Notes: generated by a model from the sequence alone, not told the origin. A DNA stretch of 64,000 nucleotides from an uncultured Lachnospiraceae bacterium (GCA_910578645.1 CAJTQI010000001.1:868001-932000); one strand, 5' to 3'; shown: positions 1-8,972, counted from the stretch's first letter. A program made the numbers and translations.

Positions 1-1745
1 AATGCGAAGGATGCGGGCATATGGAGTCCGTAGGTTCCCGTGAAGAGCTTAAGAGGCTTTCCGGCAATCCGGCGGCCGACACAGTGGAGCTGCACCGTCC
101 GTATATTGATGAAATTACCATCACCTGTCCGGATTGTGGCAAGACGATGCGCCGGGTGCCGGAGGTCATTGACTGTTGGTTCGATTCAGGTGCGATGCCT
201 TTTGCACAGCATCATTATCCTTTTGAGAATAAGGAACTGTTTGAAAAGCAGTTTCCGGCGCAGTTTATCTCCGAGGCGGTTGACCAGACCCGTGGATGGT
301 TCTACTCTCTGATGGCAGAATCCACGCTTCTGTTTAACAAGGCGCCCTTCGAGAATGTGATTGTTTTGGGGCATGTGCAGGATGAAAACGGCCAGAAGAT
401 GAGTAAGTCCAAGGGAAATGCCGTTGACCCGTTTGAGGCGTTGGAAACTTATGGCGCCGATGCAATCCGTTGGTATTTCTATATTAATTCCGCACCATGG
501 CTGCCCAACCGGTTCCATGGCAAGGCGGTGCAGGAGGGACAAAGAAAGTTCTTAGGGACGCTGTGGAATACCTATGCATTTTTCGTATTGTATGCCAACA
601 TTGACAGTTTCGATGCCACCAAATACAGCCTGGACTATGACAAGCTTCCGGTCATGGATAAGTGGCTTCTGTCTAAGTTAAACACGGTTATCGGTGAAGT
701 GGACACGAACCTGGATAATTACAGGATTCCGGAGGCGGCCAGGGCTTTGGATGAATTTGTGGATGAGATGAGCAACTGGTATGTACGCAGGAGCCGTGAG
801 CGCTTCTGGGCGAAGGGAATGGAGCAGGATAAAGTCAATGCCTATATGACATTGTACACGGCGCTTGTCACCATCTGTAAATGCGCGGCGCCTATGATTC
901 CTTTTATGACGGAAGAAATTTATCTGAACCTGGTAAAGAGTATTGATAAGGATGCGCCGGAGAGCATCCATCTGTGCGATTTCCCGGCAGTGGATGAAAA
1001 GATGATTGACAAGAAACTGGAAGAGGATATGGAAGAAGTCTTAAAGATTGTGGTGATGGGGCGCGCGGCGCGTAATGCGGCGAATATCAAGAACCGTCAG
1101 CCAATCGGGACGATGTTTGTCAAGGCTGACCATGGACTTGACACATTCTATCAGGATATTGTTGAAGATGAACTGAATGTAAAGAAGATTGTATTTAGTG
1201 ACGACGTATCCGCCTTCACAAGTTACAGTTTCAAACCGCAGCTTAAGACGGTGGGTCCTAAATACGGCAAGCAGCTTGGCGGTATTAAGGAGTACCTGGG
1301 TGCGGTGGACGGTACCACGGCGATGGAAACGCTTAAGGCGGAGGGTGCGTTGAAATTCGAGGTGAACGGTACGCCGGTAGAACTGACGGAGGGTGACCTG
1401 CTCATTGAGACGGCGCAGAAGGACGGTTATGTGACCGAGGCGGATAACAGTGTTACGGTGGTGTTAGACACCAACTTGTCACCGGAACTGATTGAGGAAG
1501 GGTTTGTCTATGAAGTTATCAGCAAAATCCAGACGATGCGTAAAGACGCAGGCTTCGAGGTGATGGACCACATCAAGGTTTCCGTCAACGGCAACGGTAA
1601 AGTGGCTGAGATTGTGAAAAACAATGCGGCGGCTGTTTCCGGCAAGGTGTTAGCGGAGGCGATTGTGACGGAAGAGGAGCTGGCCGTCTCTAAAGAGTGG
1701 AATGTAAACGGCGAGAAGGTTACTATCGGGATTGAAAGGCTGTAA
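1..1745 (+). CDS. ileS: Isoleucine--tRNA ligase, type 2, 5'-truncated by the window
   Basis: This is the C-terminal 580 or so residues of isoleucyl-tRNA synthetase, which charges tRNA-Ile in the cytoplasm. The frame is open from base 3, so the start lies outside the window. Visible in order are the second half of the Rossmann catalytic domain (WFDSGAMPFA, TRGWFY), the ATP-binding KMSKS loop (GQKMSKSKGN), a helical anticodon-binding domain, and a C-terminal region with motifs such as FEVMDHIKV and IQTMRKDAGF. That last region, without a C-terminal Cys4 zinc finger, is typical of the eukaryote-like type 2 IleRS, a form known for low mupirocin sensitivity. The type 2 assignment is inference from motifs. 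No clear terminator follows; glgP is downstream with its own promoter. Confidence 0.95.
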   Translation, partial: CEGCGHMESVGSREELKRLSGNPAADTVELHRPYIDEITITCPDCGKTMRRVPEVIDCWFDSGAMPFAQHHYPFENKELFEKQFPAQFISEAVDQTRGWFYSLMAESTLLFNKAPFENVIVLGHVQDENGQKMSKSKGNAVDPFEALETYGADAIRWYFYINSAPWLPNRFHGKAVQEGQRKFLGTLWNTYAFFVLYANIDSFDATKYSLDYDKLPVMDKWLLSKLNTVIGEVDTNLDNYRIPEAARALDEFVDEMSNWYVRRSRERFWAKGMEQDKVNAYMTLYTALVTICKCAAPMIPFMTEEIYLNLVKSIDKDAPESIHLCDFPAVDEKMIDKKLEEDMEEVLKIVVMGRAARNAANIKNRQPIGTMFVKADHGLDTFYQDIVEDELNVKKIVFSDDVSAFTSYSFKPQLKTVGPKYGKQLGGIKEYLGAVDGTTAMETLKAEGALKFEVNGTPVELTEGDLLIETAQKDGYVTEADNSVTVVLDTNLSPELIEEGFVYEVISKIQTMRKDAGFEVMDHIKVSVNGNGKVAEIVKNNAAAVSGKVLAEAIVTEEELAVSKEWNVNGEKVTIGIERL

Positions 1746-1881
1746 CGGACATAAAATTATTCTGTAAATACGGTCTGGTACAACAAAATCATTTCACAAA
1801 GTGAAATCCTGTCAGGAATCAGAAAGGGCATGGCCGATGATGGTTCCTGGCATGGATATGGATATTTAGGCACATTTTGTA

Positions 1882-1910
1882 TAGTCAAATGTACGAATAC
1901 AATATATAAT
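1882..1910 (+). promoter_or_regulatory. Probable sigma-A promoter of glgP
   Basis: A -35 like TAGTCA (1882-1887) and a perfect -10 TATAAT (1905-1910) are separated by 17 bp, about 60 bp upstream of the glgP start. The -35 matches the TTGACA consensus at four of six positions. Assigned by eye. Confidence 0.5.
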
Positions 1911-1973
1911 AAAAGAATGGAGTTAAGGCAGAAATTGTTATTTAGAACAAGAACAAAACGAGGAGGCACAGAA

Positions 1974-4481
1974 ATGGCAAAGAAATCTGTAACAACAACC
2001 TTTGATACAGAGCTTTTTAAGAGAAGCGTTCTGTATAATGTAAGGACACTTTACAGAAAGACTCTTGATGAAGCGACAGACCAGCAAATTTTCCAGGCAG
2101 TATCCTATGCAATCAAGGATGCGGTCGTAGACCAGTGGCTTACGACACAGAAAGAGTATGACAAGCAAGACCCTAAGATGGTATATTACCTTTCCATGGA
2201 GTTTCTGATGGGCCGTGCGCTTGGCAATAATATTATCAATCTGCAGGCGTATAAAGCGGTGGAAAAGGCGTTGGAGGAAATGGGTATTGATATTAATGTG
2301 GTGGAAGACCAGGAACCCGACGCAGCCCTTGGTAACGGCGGGTTGGGACGTCTTGCAGCATGTTTCCTGGATTCCCTGGCGACTCTGGGGTATGCCGCTT
2401 ATGGCTGTGGCATCCGTTACCGTTATGGTATGTTCAAGCAGGAAATCAGGGACGGATATCAGATTGAAGTGCCGGATAACTGGCTGAGGGACGGCAATCC
2501 TTTTGAACTGAGAAGACCGGAATACGCCAAGGAAGTGAAATTTGGCGGATATGTCAATGTATATGTGGACGAGAACGGCAGAAGTAATTTCAAACAGGAG
2601 GGCTATCAGGTAGTAAGGGCGATTCCCTATGACCTGCCTATCGTCGGTTATGGCAACGGCATTGTGAATACGCTGCGTATCTGGGACGCGGAACCGGTTG
2701 ATTGCTTCCAACTTGATTCTTTCGACAAAGGCGACTACCGCAAGGCTGTGGAGCAGGAGAACCTTGCCAGGAATATTGTGGAGGTACTGTACCCTAACGA
2801 TAACCATTATGCGGGCAAAGAGCTTCGCTTAAAACAGCAGTATTTCTTTATCTCCGCCTCCGTACAGGAAGCGGTTGCCAAATATATGCGTAAACATAAA
2901 GATATCAGGAAGTTCTATGAGAAGGTCACATTCCAGCTCAATGATACCCATCCGACTGTGGCTATCGCGGAGTTGATGCGTATCCTGATGGATGAACATT
3001 ATCTTACATGGGACGAGGCTTGGGATGTGACGACGAAGACTTGCGCATACACGAACCATACGATTATGTCTGAGGCTCTTGAGAAGTGGCCCATTGAGCT
3101 TTTCTCCAGGCTGCTTCCCCGTGTATATCAGATTGTGGAGGAAATTAACCGCAGATTCGTGGCGCGCATCGAGCAGCAGTATCCGGGCAATCATGAAAAA
3201 GTGCGCAAGATGGCGATTATCTATGACGGTCAGGTGAAGATGGCGCATCTTGCAATTGCGGCGGGCTATTCTGTCAACGGTGTGGCCAGATTACATACGG
3301 AGATATTGAAGAACCAGGAATTAAAAGATTTCTATGAGATGATGCCGGAGAAGTTCAACAACAAGACAAACGGCATTACCCAGAGGCGTTTCCTTCTCCA
3401 TGCGAATCCGCTTCTTGCAGACTGGGTGACAGCCCATGTAGGCAACGACTGGATTACGGACCTTCCGCAGATTGGCAGGCTGAAAATCTATGCGGACGAC
3501 GTGAAGGCGCAGCAGGAATTTATGAATATTAAGTACCAGAATAAGGTACGTCTGGCAGAGTATATCTTAGAGCACAACGGCATCGAGGTAGACCCCAGGT
3601 CTATTTTTGACGTGCAGGTTAAGAGGCTCCATGAATATAAGCGTCAGTTACTTAATATTTTGCATGTGATGTATCTTTACAATGAGTTAAAAGAGCATCC
3701 GGATATGGAGTTTTATCCCAGGACGTTTATTTTCGGTGCGAAAGCGGCGGCAGGCTACCAGAATGCCAAGCTGACAATCAAGCTGATTAACGCGGTGGCG
3801 GATGTGGTGAATAACGACCCTGCGATTAACGGCAAGATTAAGGTAGTCTTCATCGAGAACTATCGCGTATCGAATGCGGAGATTATCTTTGCTGCGGCGG
3901 ATGTATCGGAGCAGATTTCTACTGCCAGCAAGGAGGCTTCCGGTACAGGAAATATGAAGTTTATGTTAAACGGCGCGTTGACGATTGGTACGATGGACGG
4001 CGCCAACGTGGAAATCGTTGAGGAAGTCGGGGAGGAAAATGCGTTTATCTTCGGTCTCAGTTCCGATGAAGTTATCCGTTATGAGAATTATGGCGGTTAC
4101 CATCCGACAGAAATCTTCAATAACGACCCTGATGTGAGAAAAGTCCTGATGCAGTTGATTAACGGTACATACGCGCCCCATGACCCTGACTTGTTCAGGT
4201 CGCTGTACAATTCTCTGCTTAATACACAGAGCACAGCCAAGGCGGATACTTACTTTATCTTAAAGGATTTCAAAGCCTATGCGGAAGCGCAGAGGAAGGT
4301 GGAAGCTGCATACAGGAACGAGAGCGGTTGGGCGAGAAGCGCAATTATCAACGTGGCTTGTTCCGGAAAATTCACTTCCGACAGAACTATCCAGGAGTAT
4401 GTGGATGAAATATGGAAGCTTGACAAAGTCGTACTTCCCAAGGAGCCCGTTGTGACGGATAAAAAATCTATCAGTAAATAA
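1974..4481 (+). CDS. glgP: Glycogen/alpha-glucan phosphorylase
   Basis: Encodes an 835-residue GT35 phosphorylase that releases glucose-1-phosphate from the non-reducing ends of glycogen or maltodextrin, using pyridoxal phosphate. The length is normal for the family. The PLP-binding motif EASGTGNMKF lies near residue 662, with the PLP lysine inside it; other family blocks include NGGLGRLAACF near the N-terminus and QLNDTHP. I chose ATG 1974 because AGGAGG sits 7-8 bases upstream and the family N-terminus begins there; the frame is open further upstream, but that part overlaps the promoter. It is monocistronic, followed by a hairpin terminator. No other glycogen gene is in the window. Confidence 0.95.
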   Translation: MAKKSVTTTFDTELFKRSVLYNVRTLYRKTLDEATDQQIFQAVSYAIKDAVVDQWLTTQKEYDKQDPKMVYYLSMEFLMGRALGNNIINLQAYKAVEKALEEMGIDINVVEDQEPDAALGNGGLGRLAACFLDSLATLGYAAYGCGIRYRYGMFKQEIRDGYQIEVPDNWLRDGNPFELRRPEYAKEVKFGGYVNVYVDENGRSNFKQEGYQVVRAIPYDLPIVGYGNGIVNTLRIWDAEPVDCFQLDSFDKGDYRKAVEQENLARNIVEVLYPNDNHYAGKELRLKQQYFFISASVQEAVAKYMRKHKDIRKFYEKVTFQLNDTHPTVAIAELMRILMDEHYLTWDEAWDVTTKTCAYTNHTIMSEALEKWPIELFSRLLPRVYQIVEEINRRFVARIEQQYPGNHEKVRKMAIIYDGQVKMAHLAIAAGYSVNGVARLHTEILKNQELKDFYEMMPEKFNNKTNGITQRRFLLHANPLLADWVTAHVGNDWITDLPQIGRLKIYADDVKAQQEFMNIKYQNKVRLAEYILEHNGIEVDPRSIFDVQVKRLHEYKRQLLNILHVMYLYNELKEHPDMEFYPRTFIFGAKAAAGYQNAKLTIKLINAVADVVNNDPAINGKIKVVFIENYRVSNAEIIFAAADVSEQISTASKEASGTGNMKFMLNGALTIGTMDGANVEIVEEVGEENAFIFGLSSDEVIRYENYGGYHPTEIFNNDPDVRKVLMQLINGTYAPHDPDLFRSLYNSLLNTQSTAKADTYFILKDFKAYAEAQRKVEAAYRNESGWARSAIINVACSGKFTSDRTIQEYVDEIWKLDKVVLPKEPVVTDKKSISK

Positions 4482-4502
4482 AGTGGCTGTAGAGATTCAT
4501 GA

Positions 4503-4530
4503 GGCTGCTGCCCGTAGGGCGGCAGCCTTT
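4503..4530 (+). terminator. Hairpin terminator after glgP
   Basis: An 11-bp stem (4503-4513 with 4517-4527, one G-U pair, loop GTA) is followed by TTT. The stem is strong but the T-tract is short. Confidence 0.6.
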
Positions 4531-4565
4531 GCTGTCTGTCATGTTAAGTAATCGGTACGCCGGGC

Positions 4566-4594
4566 TTGACAAGGAATATTATCCGTGGTATATT
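4566..4594 (+). promoter_or_regulatory. Strong sigma-A promoter of the hflX leader transcript
   Basis: A perfect TTGACA (4566-4571), a 17-bp spacer and TATATT (4589-4594). Transcription would start near 4601, about 400 bases before the hflX start codon. This long 5' leader contains the leader peptide, the attenuator and a miniature repeat element. Confidence 0.8.
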
Positions 4595-4639
4595 AATCAA
4601 AATTTATATAATAATCTATATTAGGAGGGTGGTTTCAAA

Positions 4640-4687
4640 GTGGGAATTTTTATTCGTTGTGCCCGCATCCGTGTGCAGGAGCAGTAA
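4640..4687 (+). CDS. hflX leader peptide (15 codons), putative drug-sensing uORF
   Basis: A 15-codon ORF starting with GTG, 10 bases after a strong Shine-Dalgarno (GGAGGG, 4624-4629). It reads MGIFIRCARIRVQEQ if GTG is read as Met, then TAA. It contains Arg9-Ile10-Arg11, which fits the Arg/Lys-X-Arg/Lys stalling motif known from macrolide-inducible erm leaders. Codons 2-6 (4645-4656) are perfectly complementary over 12 bases to 4730-4741, the usual design in ribosome-mediated attenuation. That the peptide is translated and senses an antibiotic is inference; the ORF, its ribosome binding site and the complementarity are seen directly. Confidence 0.7.
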   Translation: MGIFIRCARIRVQEQ

Positions 4688-4851
4688 AAGCAGATAGAGT
4701 ATCTCAGTAAAATGGGATTTTTTTGCGTGCGAATAAAAATTACCATATGCCTACCGTACAGATATAGCGCAAGCCATATCTGTATTGTGTGTCCTATTGT
4801 ATCGTTTAAGCAGGAGAATTCCGTTCTGGGATTGGGCCTGTTTTTTTATTC
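4645..4851 (+). promoter_or_regulatory. Transcription attenuator in the hflX 5' leader
   Basis: Three structures are visible. (1) The leader ORF segment 4645-4656 pairs perfectly with 4730-4741. (2) A hairpin at 4757-4765/4776-4784 has a 9-bp stem, and inside it a second short stem capped by a GCAA tetraloop. (3) A terminator at 4811-4847 has stem CAGG/CCTG plus AATTCC/GGGATT, loop GTTCT, then seven T. The segment GAATAAAAA (4731-4739), used in pairing 1, can instead pair with TTTTTATTC in the terminator tail (4843-4851). A ribosome paused on the leader ORF would block pairing 1 and free this segment to act on the terminator tail. The mechanism is inferred by analogy with ABC-F and erm attenuators. 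Confidence 0.65.
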
Positions 4852-4852
4852 T

Positions 4853-4953
4853 ATAGGATTAGGGTGTCAAAAGGTGTATTTTATTACGTGAACATTTTAT
4901 GCAATCTGCCAGTGAAATTTTATGATAGCACCTTTTGACATTCTAATCTCTAT
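4853..4953 (+). repeat. Miniature inverted-repeat element, copy 1 (internally deleted, about 101 bp)
   Basis: The left terminal repeat (4853-4876) and right terminal repeat (4928-4953) are near-perfect inverted copies of about 25 bp. The inner sequence matches only the outermost parts of the full copy at 42041-42354: about 35 bp of the left end joined to about 75 bp of the right end. It lies between the hflX attenuator and hflX, so it is transcribed into the leader, where the ends could form a long hairpin. No transposase is encoded. Confidence 0.75.
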
Positions 4954-5000
4954 AGGAGATTGCGACAAGTTTAATAGTATGAGGAAGGACGGTATCATAT

Positions 5001-6314
5001 ATGGAAAAAGCATTTTTGGTAGGTGTAAATTTAAACGACGGAGAGGATTATTTACTGTCCCTCAAGGAATTGGGGGATTTGGCTAAGGCGTGCGACATGG
5101 AAGTGGCAGGCGTGGCACAGCAGACGCTCCAAGAAGTGCATAAAGCATTTTATATCGGCACAGGAAAAGTAGATGAGGTGAAAGAACAAGCTATAGAATG
5201 TGATGCGGATATCATCATATTCGACAATTCGCTCTCGCCGATGCAACTGCGGAACCTGCAGGGACGGCTTGAGAAACCGGTTATAGACAGAAGTACGTTG
5301 ATTTTAGACATTTTTGCCAAAAGAGCCAGGTCGAGAGAAGCTATGCTGCAGGTGGAGGTGGCGAGGCTGCAGTATATGCTGCCAAGGCTTGTCGGGCTGC
5401 ACGCCGCACTCAGCCGACAGGGCGGGGCCAGTGGCGCGATGAGCAATAAGGGAACAGGAGAAAAGAAATTAGAGCTTGACAGGCGTGTGCTGGAATACCG
5501 TCTGACACAGCTTAGAAGGGAATTAAAGGATGTAGGAGGCGAGCGGGTGACCCAGCGTAAACGCCGGGCGGAATCGGGAATGCCGCGGGTGGCTCTGGTA
5601 GGTTACACCAATGCGGGGAAGTCCACGCTGCTAAATGCCATGTTGGATTTATATGGGACAGATGAGGCGGATGCGGAGGGAAAGAAAGTGGTGGAGAAAG
5701 ATATGCTTTTCGCCACATTGGATACTACCGTACGAAAAATTGCGCCGGAAAACCATCATGCGTTCCTGCTTTCGGACACGGTAGGATTTATCCATAAACT
5801 TCCCCATAATCTGGTGGAGGCTTTCCGTTCCACGCTTGAAGAGGCGAAGGAAGCCGATATTCTGCTTCAGGTAATAGATTACAGTGACCCCCATTATAAG
5901 GAACAGATAGCCGTTACCAATAAGACTTTGCAGGAACTTGGGGCGGATGGGCTCCCTATGCTTTATGTCTATAATAAGTCGGACCTTGTGTCCGGGGATG
6001 CCATACCAGGTTTGGCGGGGACAGGACAGGAGCAGATAAAGGGCAGTTTACCTGTGGTGACGGATAACAGTATTTACTTATCGGCCAAAGAGCGGATTGG
6101 TATGGAAGAATTGATTGGCTTCATAGAACGGAAATTGTCCAGCGGATACAGGGAATGTACGATGCTGATTCCGTATACGGACGGCAGAGCGGTATCCTAT
6201 CTGAATGAAAACGGGATAGTGCTTGACACCGAATATCTGGAAGAGGGGGTTCGTCTCCGGGTCAATTGCAGGGAGCAGGATTACCGGTTTTACCAGAAGT
6301 ATGTGGTATCGTAG
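5001..6314 (+). CDS. hflX: Ribosome-associated GTPase HflX
   Basis: A 437-residue GTPase of the HflX family, which binds the 50S subunit and splits stalled or vacant 70S ribosomes; some homologues protect against macrolides and lincosamides. An N-terminal HflX domain and coiled-coil linker (residues 1-195) precede the G domain, with G1 GYTNAGKST (from about 201), G3 DTVGF and G4 NKSD, and a short C-terminal domain. ATG 5001 follows GAGGAAGGA. Expression probably depends on the upstream promoter and attenuator, about 400 nt away, which makes a role in response to ribosome-targeting drugs likely. The attenuation itself has not been shown. Confidence 0.93.
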   Translation: MEKAFLVGVNLNDGEDYLLSLKELGDLAKACDMEVAGVAQQTLQEVHKAFYIGTGKVDEVKEQAIECDADIIIFDNSLSPMQLRNLQGRLEKPVIDRSTLILDIFAKRARSREAMLQVEVARLQYMLPRLVGLHAALSRQGGASGAMSNKGTGEKKLELDRRVLEYRLTQLRRELKDVGGERVTQRKRRAESGMPRVALVGYTNAGKSTLLNAMLDLYGTDEADAEGKKVVEKDMLFATLDTTVRKIAPENHHAFLLSDTVGFIHKLPHNLVEAFRSTLEEAKEADILLQVIDYSDPHYKEQIAVTNKTLQELGADGLPMLYVYNKSDLVSGDAIPGLAGTGQEQIKGSLPVVTDNSIYLSAKERIGMEELIGFIERKLSSGYRECTMLIPYTDGRAVSYLNENGIVLDTEYLEEGVRLRVNCREQDYRFYQKYVVS

Positions 6315-6433
6315 AGACTCCTGCGACCAGGTTTGTGACGTTGCAAAAGGGCTGTTGGATTGACGCAGACGGCCTTATAGGCTATACTGGAAAGCATAAC
6401 AGGGCATGAGTCCATGAAGCGGAGGTTGAAGGG

Positions 6434-6613
6434 ATGGGGGCTTTAGAGATGACAGAAAAAGAACAAGCGGCAATTATGATTGATATTTATACGGACCTGC
6501 AGAGAATCCAGAAAGCGGAGGACAAGGAAAAAGAGTTGAATAACCAACTCCGTAAAGCAAAAGCAAAATTGGAGGCGTTAGGGATTGTGACCGAAAACCT
6601 GACGATAGAGTAA
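6434..6613 (+). CDS. Small coiled-coil protein, 59 aa, unknown function
   Basis: A short ORF from ATG 6434 to TAA 6613, with GGAGG 8 bases upstream, encoding a highly charged, helical product (QRIQKAEDKEKELNNQLRKA in the middle) that looks like one coiled coil. It lies between hflX and the hydratase on the same strand, 61 bp before the next start, so it may be co-transcribed with the hydratase. An internal ATG at 6449 is an alternative start. The ribosome binding site and clean reading frame support a real gene; I do not recognise the family. Confidence 0.6.
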   Translation: MGALEMTEKEQAAIMIDIYTDLQRIQKAEDKEKELNNQLRKAKAKLEALGIVTENLTIE

Positions 6614-6674
6614 GGTAGGAAATGGAACATGCAAGTTCCTTTGGGATAGAAAAGGCATAAGGAGAGGAGACGTT

Positions 6675-8972
6675 ATGATTAAATTGGCACAAGGCGGCGC
6701 ATATCTGTTGAACGGGACGGAGATTATCCTGGATAGTGCGGATACTGCGGCGCAGATTAGGAGCAAGACAGGAAGGGAAGTGTCTAAGGAGGAAGCGGCT
6801 AAGAATACGATTGCTTACGGTATTTTGCAGATCCATAACACTTCGGGTAATATGGATAAACTTAAGATTAAGTTTGATAAACTGACTTCCCATGATATTA
6901 CTTTTGTTGGCATCATCCAGACGGCGAGGGCATCGGGGCTTGAGAAATTCCCGATTCCGTATGTTTTGACAAACTGTCACAATTCCTTGTGTGCGGTGGG
7001 GGGAACAATCAATGAAGACGACCATATGTTTGGCCTGACTTGTGCAAAGAAGTATGGCGGCGTCTATGTGCCTCCCCATCAGGCGGTTATCCACCAGTAT
7101 GCAAGGGAGATGCTTGCAGGCGGCGGAAAGATGATTTTAGGTTCCGATTCCCATACACGTTATGGGGCCCTTGGGACGATGGCCATGGGTGAGGGTGGGC
7201 CGGAGTTGGTAAAACAGCTTCTGTCCCAGACTTACGATATTAATATGCCGGGCATTGTAGGCGTATACCTGACCGGGGAGCCTGTCAAGGGCGTAGGGCC
7301 GCAGGATGTGGCGCTTGCGATTATTGGCGCCGTGTTTGGCAACGGTTACGTGAAGAATAAAGTGATGGAGTTTGTTGGGCCCGGCGTGGCGTCCCTGAGC
7401 GCGGACTTCCGTATCGGTATCGATGTCATGACGACCGAGACGACTTGTTTATCTTCCATTTGGAGGACGGACGACGAGATTAAGGAGTTTTATGATATTC
7501 ATGGAAGAAGCGGAGAGTATCAAGAATTAAATCCGGGTGAAGTGGCATATTATGACGGTATGATTGAGGTAGATTTGTCTAAGGTCAGGCCGATGATTGC
7601 CATGCCTTTCCATCCCAGCAATACGTACACAATCACAGAAGTGAATGACAATCTGGCGGATGTACTCCACGATGTGGAAGAGCGGGCGAAAGTGAGCTTA
7701 GACGGTGCCGTTCCTTATTCCCTGCAGGATAAGGTGGTGGACGGCAAGTTCATGGTGGACCAGGGGATTATTGCCGGCTGTGCAGGCGGCGGTTTCGAGA
7801 ATATCTGTGCGGCGGCGGATATTCTGAGGGGCTCTTATATCGGCGCGGACGGCTTTACGTTGAGCGTATACCCTGCCTCCATGCCGGTGTATATGGAATT
7901 AATCAGGAATGGCTGTGCGGCGGCGATTCTGGAGACAGGTGCGGTTTTGAAGACGGCCTTTTGCGGGCCTTGTTTCGGCGCAGGGGACACGCCCGCCAAC
8001 AATGCGTTTAGTATCCGCCATTCCACGAGGAATTTCCCGAACAGGGAGGGCTCTAAATTACAAAATGGCCAGATTTCTTCGGTGGCACTTATGGACGCCC
8101 GCTCCATAGCGGCCACGGCGGCGAACAAAGGCGTGCTGACCCCGGCCACAGAGTTTGACGGTGAGATGAATAAATACCGGTATCATTTTGATGCCAATAT
8201 CTATAAGAACCGCGTCTTCGATTCTAAAGGCGTGGCGGACGAGAGTGTGGAGATTCAGTTTGGCCCTAATATCAAGGACTGGCCTGCCATGGGTGCGCTA
8301 CCGGACAACCTGGTACTGCGTGTGGTGTCGGAAATCCATGACCCGGTGACCACCACGGACGAGTTGATTCCCTCCGGTGAGACGTCTTCTTACCGCTCCA
8401 ATCCTTTGGGGCTTGCGGAATTTACGCTGTCCAGGAAAGACCCGGAGTATGTGGGACGTGCCAAGGATATTCAGAAAGCGGAGAAAGCGAGAATGCAGGG
8501 TGAGCATCCTTGTCAGGCGCATCCCGATGTGAAACCGGTGATGAATGTGGTAAAAGAAACTTTCCAGGATGCATCCCATGAGAATACAGGATTCGGTTCC
8601 ACGATTTTCGCGGTGAAGCCGGGCGACGGTTCGGCCAGGGAGCAGGCGGCAAGCTGCCAGAAAGTATTGGGCGGTTGGGCCAATATTGCTAACGAGTATG
8701 CAACCAAGCGCTATCGCTCAAACCTGATTAACTGGGGAATGCTTCCGTTCCTCATTGAAGAGGGGGCGCTTCCATTCAAGAACCTGGATTATCTTTTCTT
8801 CCCACATATCAGGCAGGCGGTAGAGGAGAAAGCGGATGTGATTAAGGCGTACAATGTATGCCTGGAAGAGAATAAACTGACAGAGTTTGAACTGCGCCTG
8901 GGTGAGCTGACTGACGAGGAGAGGCAGATTATACTGAAAGGGTGTTTGATTAACTATAATAGAGTCGGATAA
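6675..8972 (+). CDS. Aconitase-family hydratase (YbhJ-like)
   Basis: A 765-residue aconitase superfamily protein resembling E. coli YbhJ rather than AcnA/AcnB. The N-terminal three-domain part has SDSHTRYGALGTMAMGEGG, matching the aconitase substrate-binding block. Likely [4Fe-4S] ligands are the Cys in AGCAGGG and the two in FCGPCFGAGD. The arginine-rich RHSTRNFPNREGSK block, the equivalent of the aconitase SxRNFxxR loop, follows, then a C-terminal swivel domain. The substrate is unknown; annotating it as true aconitate hydratase would overreach. ATG 6675 follows GGAGAGGAGA. No TCA or leucine-pathway neighbour hints at the reaction. Confidence 0.85.
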   Translation: MIKLAQGGAYLLNGTEIILDSADTAAQIRSKTGREVSKEEAAKNTIAYGILQIHNTSGNMDKLKIKFDKLTSHDITFVGIIQTARASGLEKFPIPYVLTNCHNSLCAVGGTINEDDHMFGLTCAKKYGGVYVPPHQAVIHQYAREMLAGGGKMILGSDSHTRYGALGTMAMGEGGPELVKQLLSQTYDINMPGIVGVYLTGEPVKGVGPQDVALAIIGAVFGNGYVKNKVMEFVGPGVASLSADFRIGIDVMTTETTCLSSIWRTDDEIKEFYDIHGRSGEYQELNPGEVAYYDGMIEVDLSKVRPMIAMPFHPSNTYTITEVNDNLADVLHDVEERAKVSLDGAVPYSLQDKVVDGKFMVDQGIIAGCAGGGFENICAAADILRGSYIGADGFTLSVYPASMPVYMELIRNGCAAAILETGAVLKTAFCGPCFGAGDTPANNAFSIRHSTRNFPNREGSKLQNGQISSVALMDARSIAATAANKGVLTPATEFDGEMNKYRYHFDANIYKNRVFDSKGVADESVEIQFGPNIKDWPAMGALPDNLVLRVVSEIHDPVTTTDELIPSGETSSYRSNPLGLAEFTLSRKDPEYVGRAKDIQKAEKARMQGEHPCQAHPDVKPVMNVVKETFQDASHENTGFGSTIFAVKPGDGSAREQAASCQKVLGGWANIANEYATKRYRSNLINWGMLPFLIEEGALPFKNLDYLFFPHIRQAVEEKADVIKAYNVCLEENKLTEFELRLGELTDEERQIILKGCLINYNRVG

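Noticed and set aside
1938..2807. 289-codon antisense ORF in glgP
   Set aside because: Shadow of the strongly conserved glgP frame, without a ribosome binding site or recognisable domains.
4640..4687. trp/his-type amino acid attenuator leader
   Set aside because: The 15-residue peptide has no run of a single amino acid; three Arg in a spaced pattern and the HflX target fit a drug-stalling leader better.
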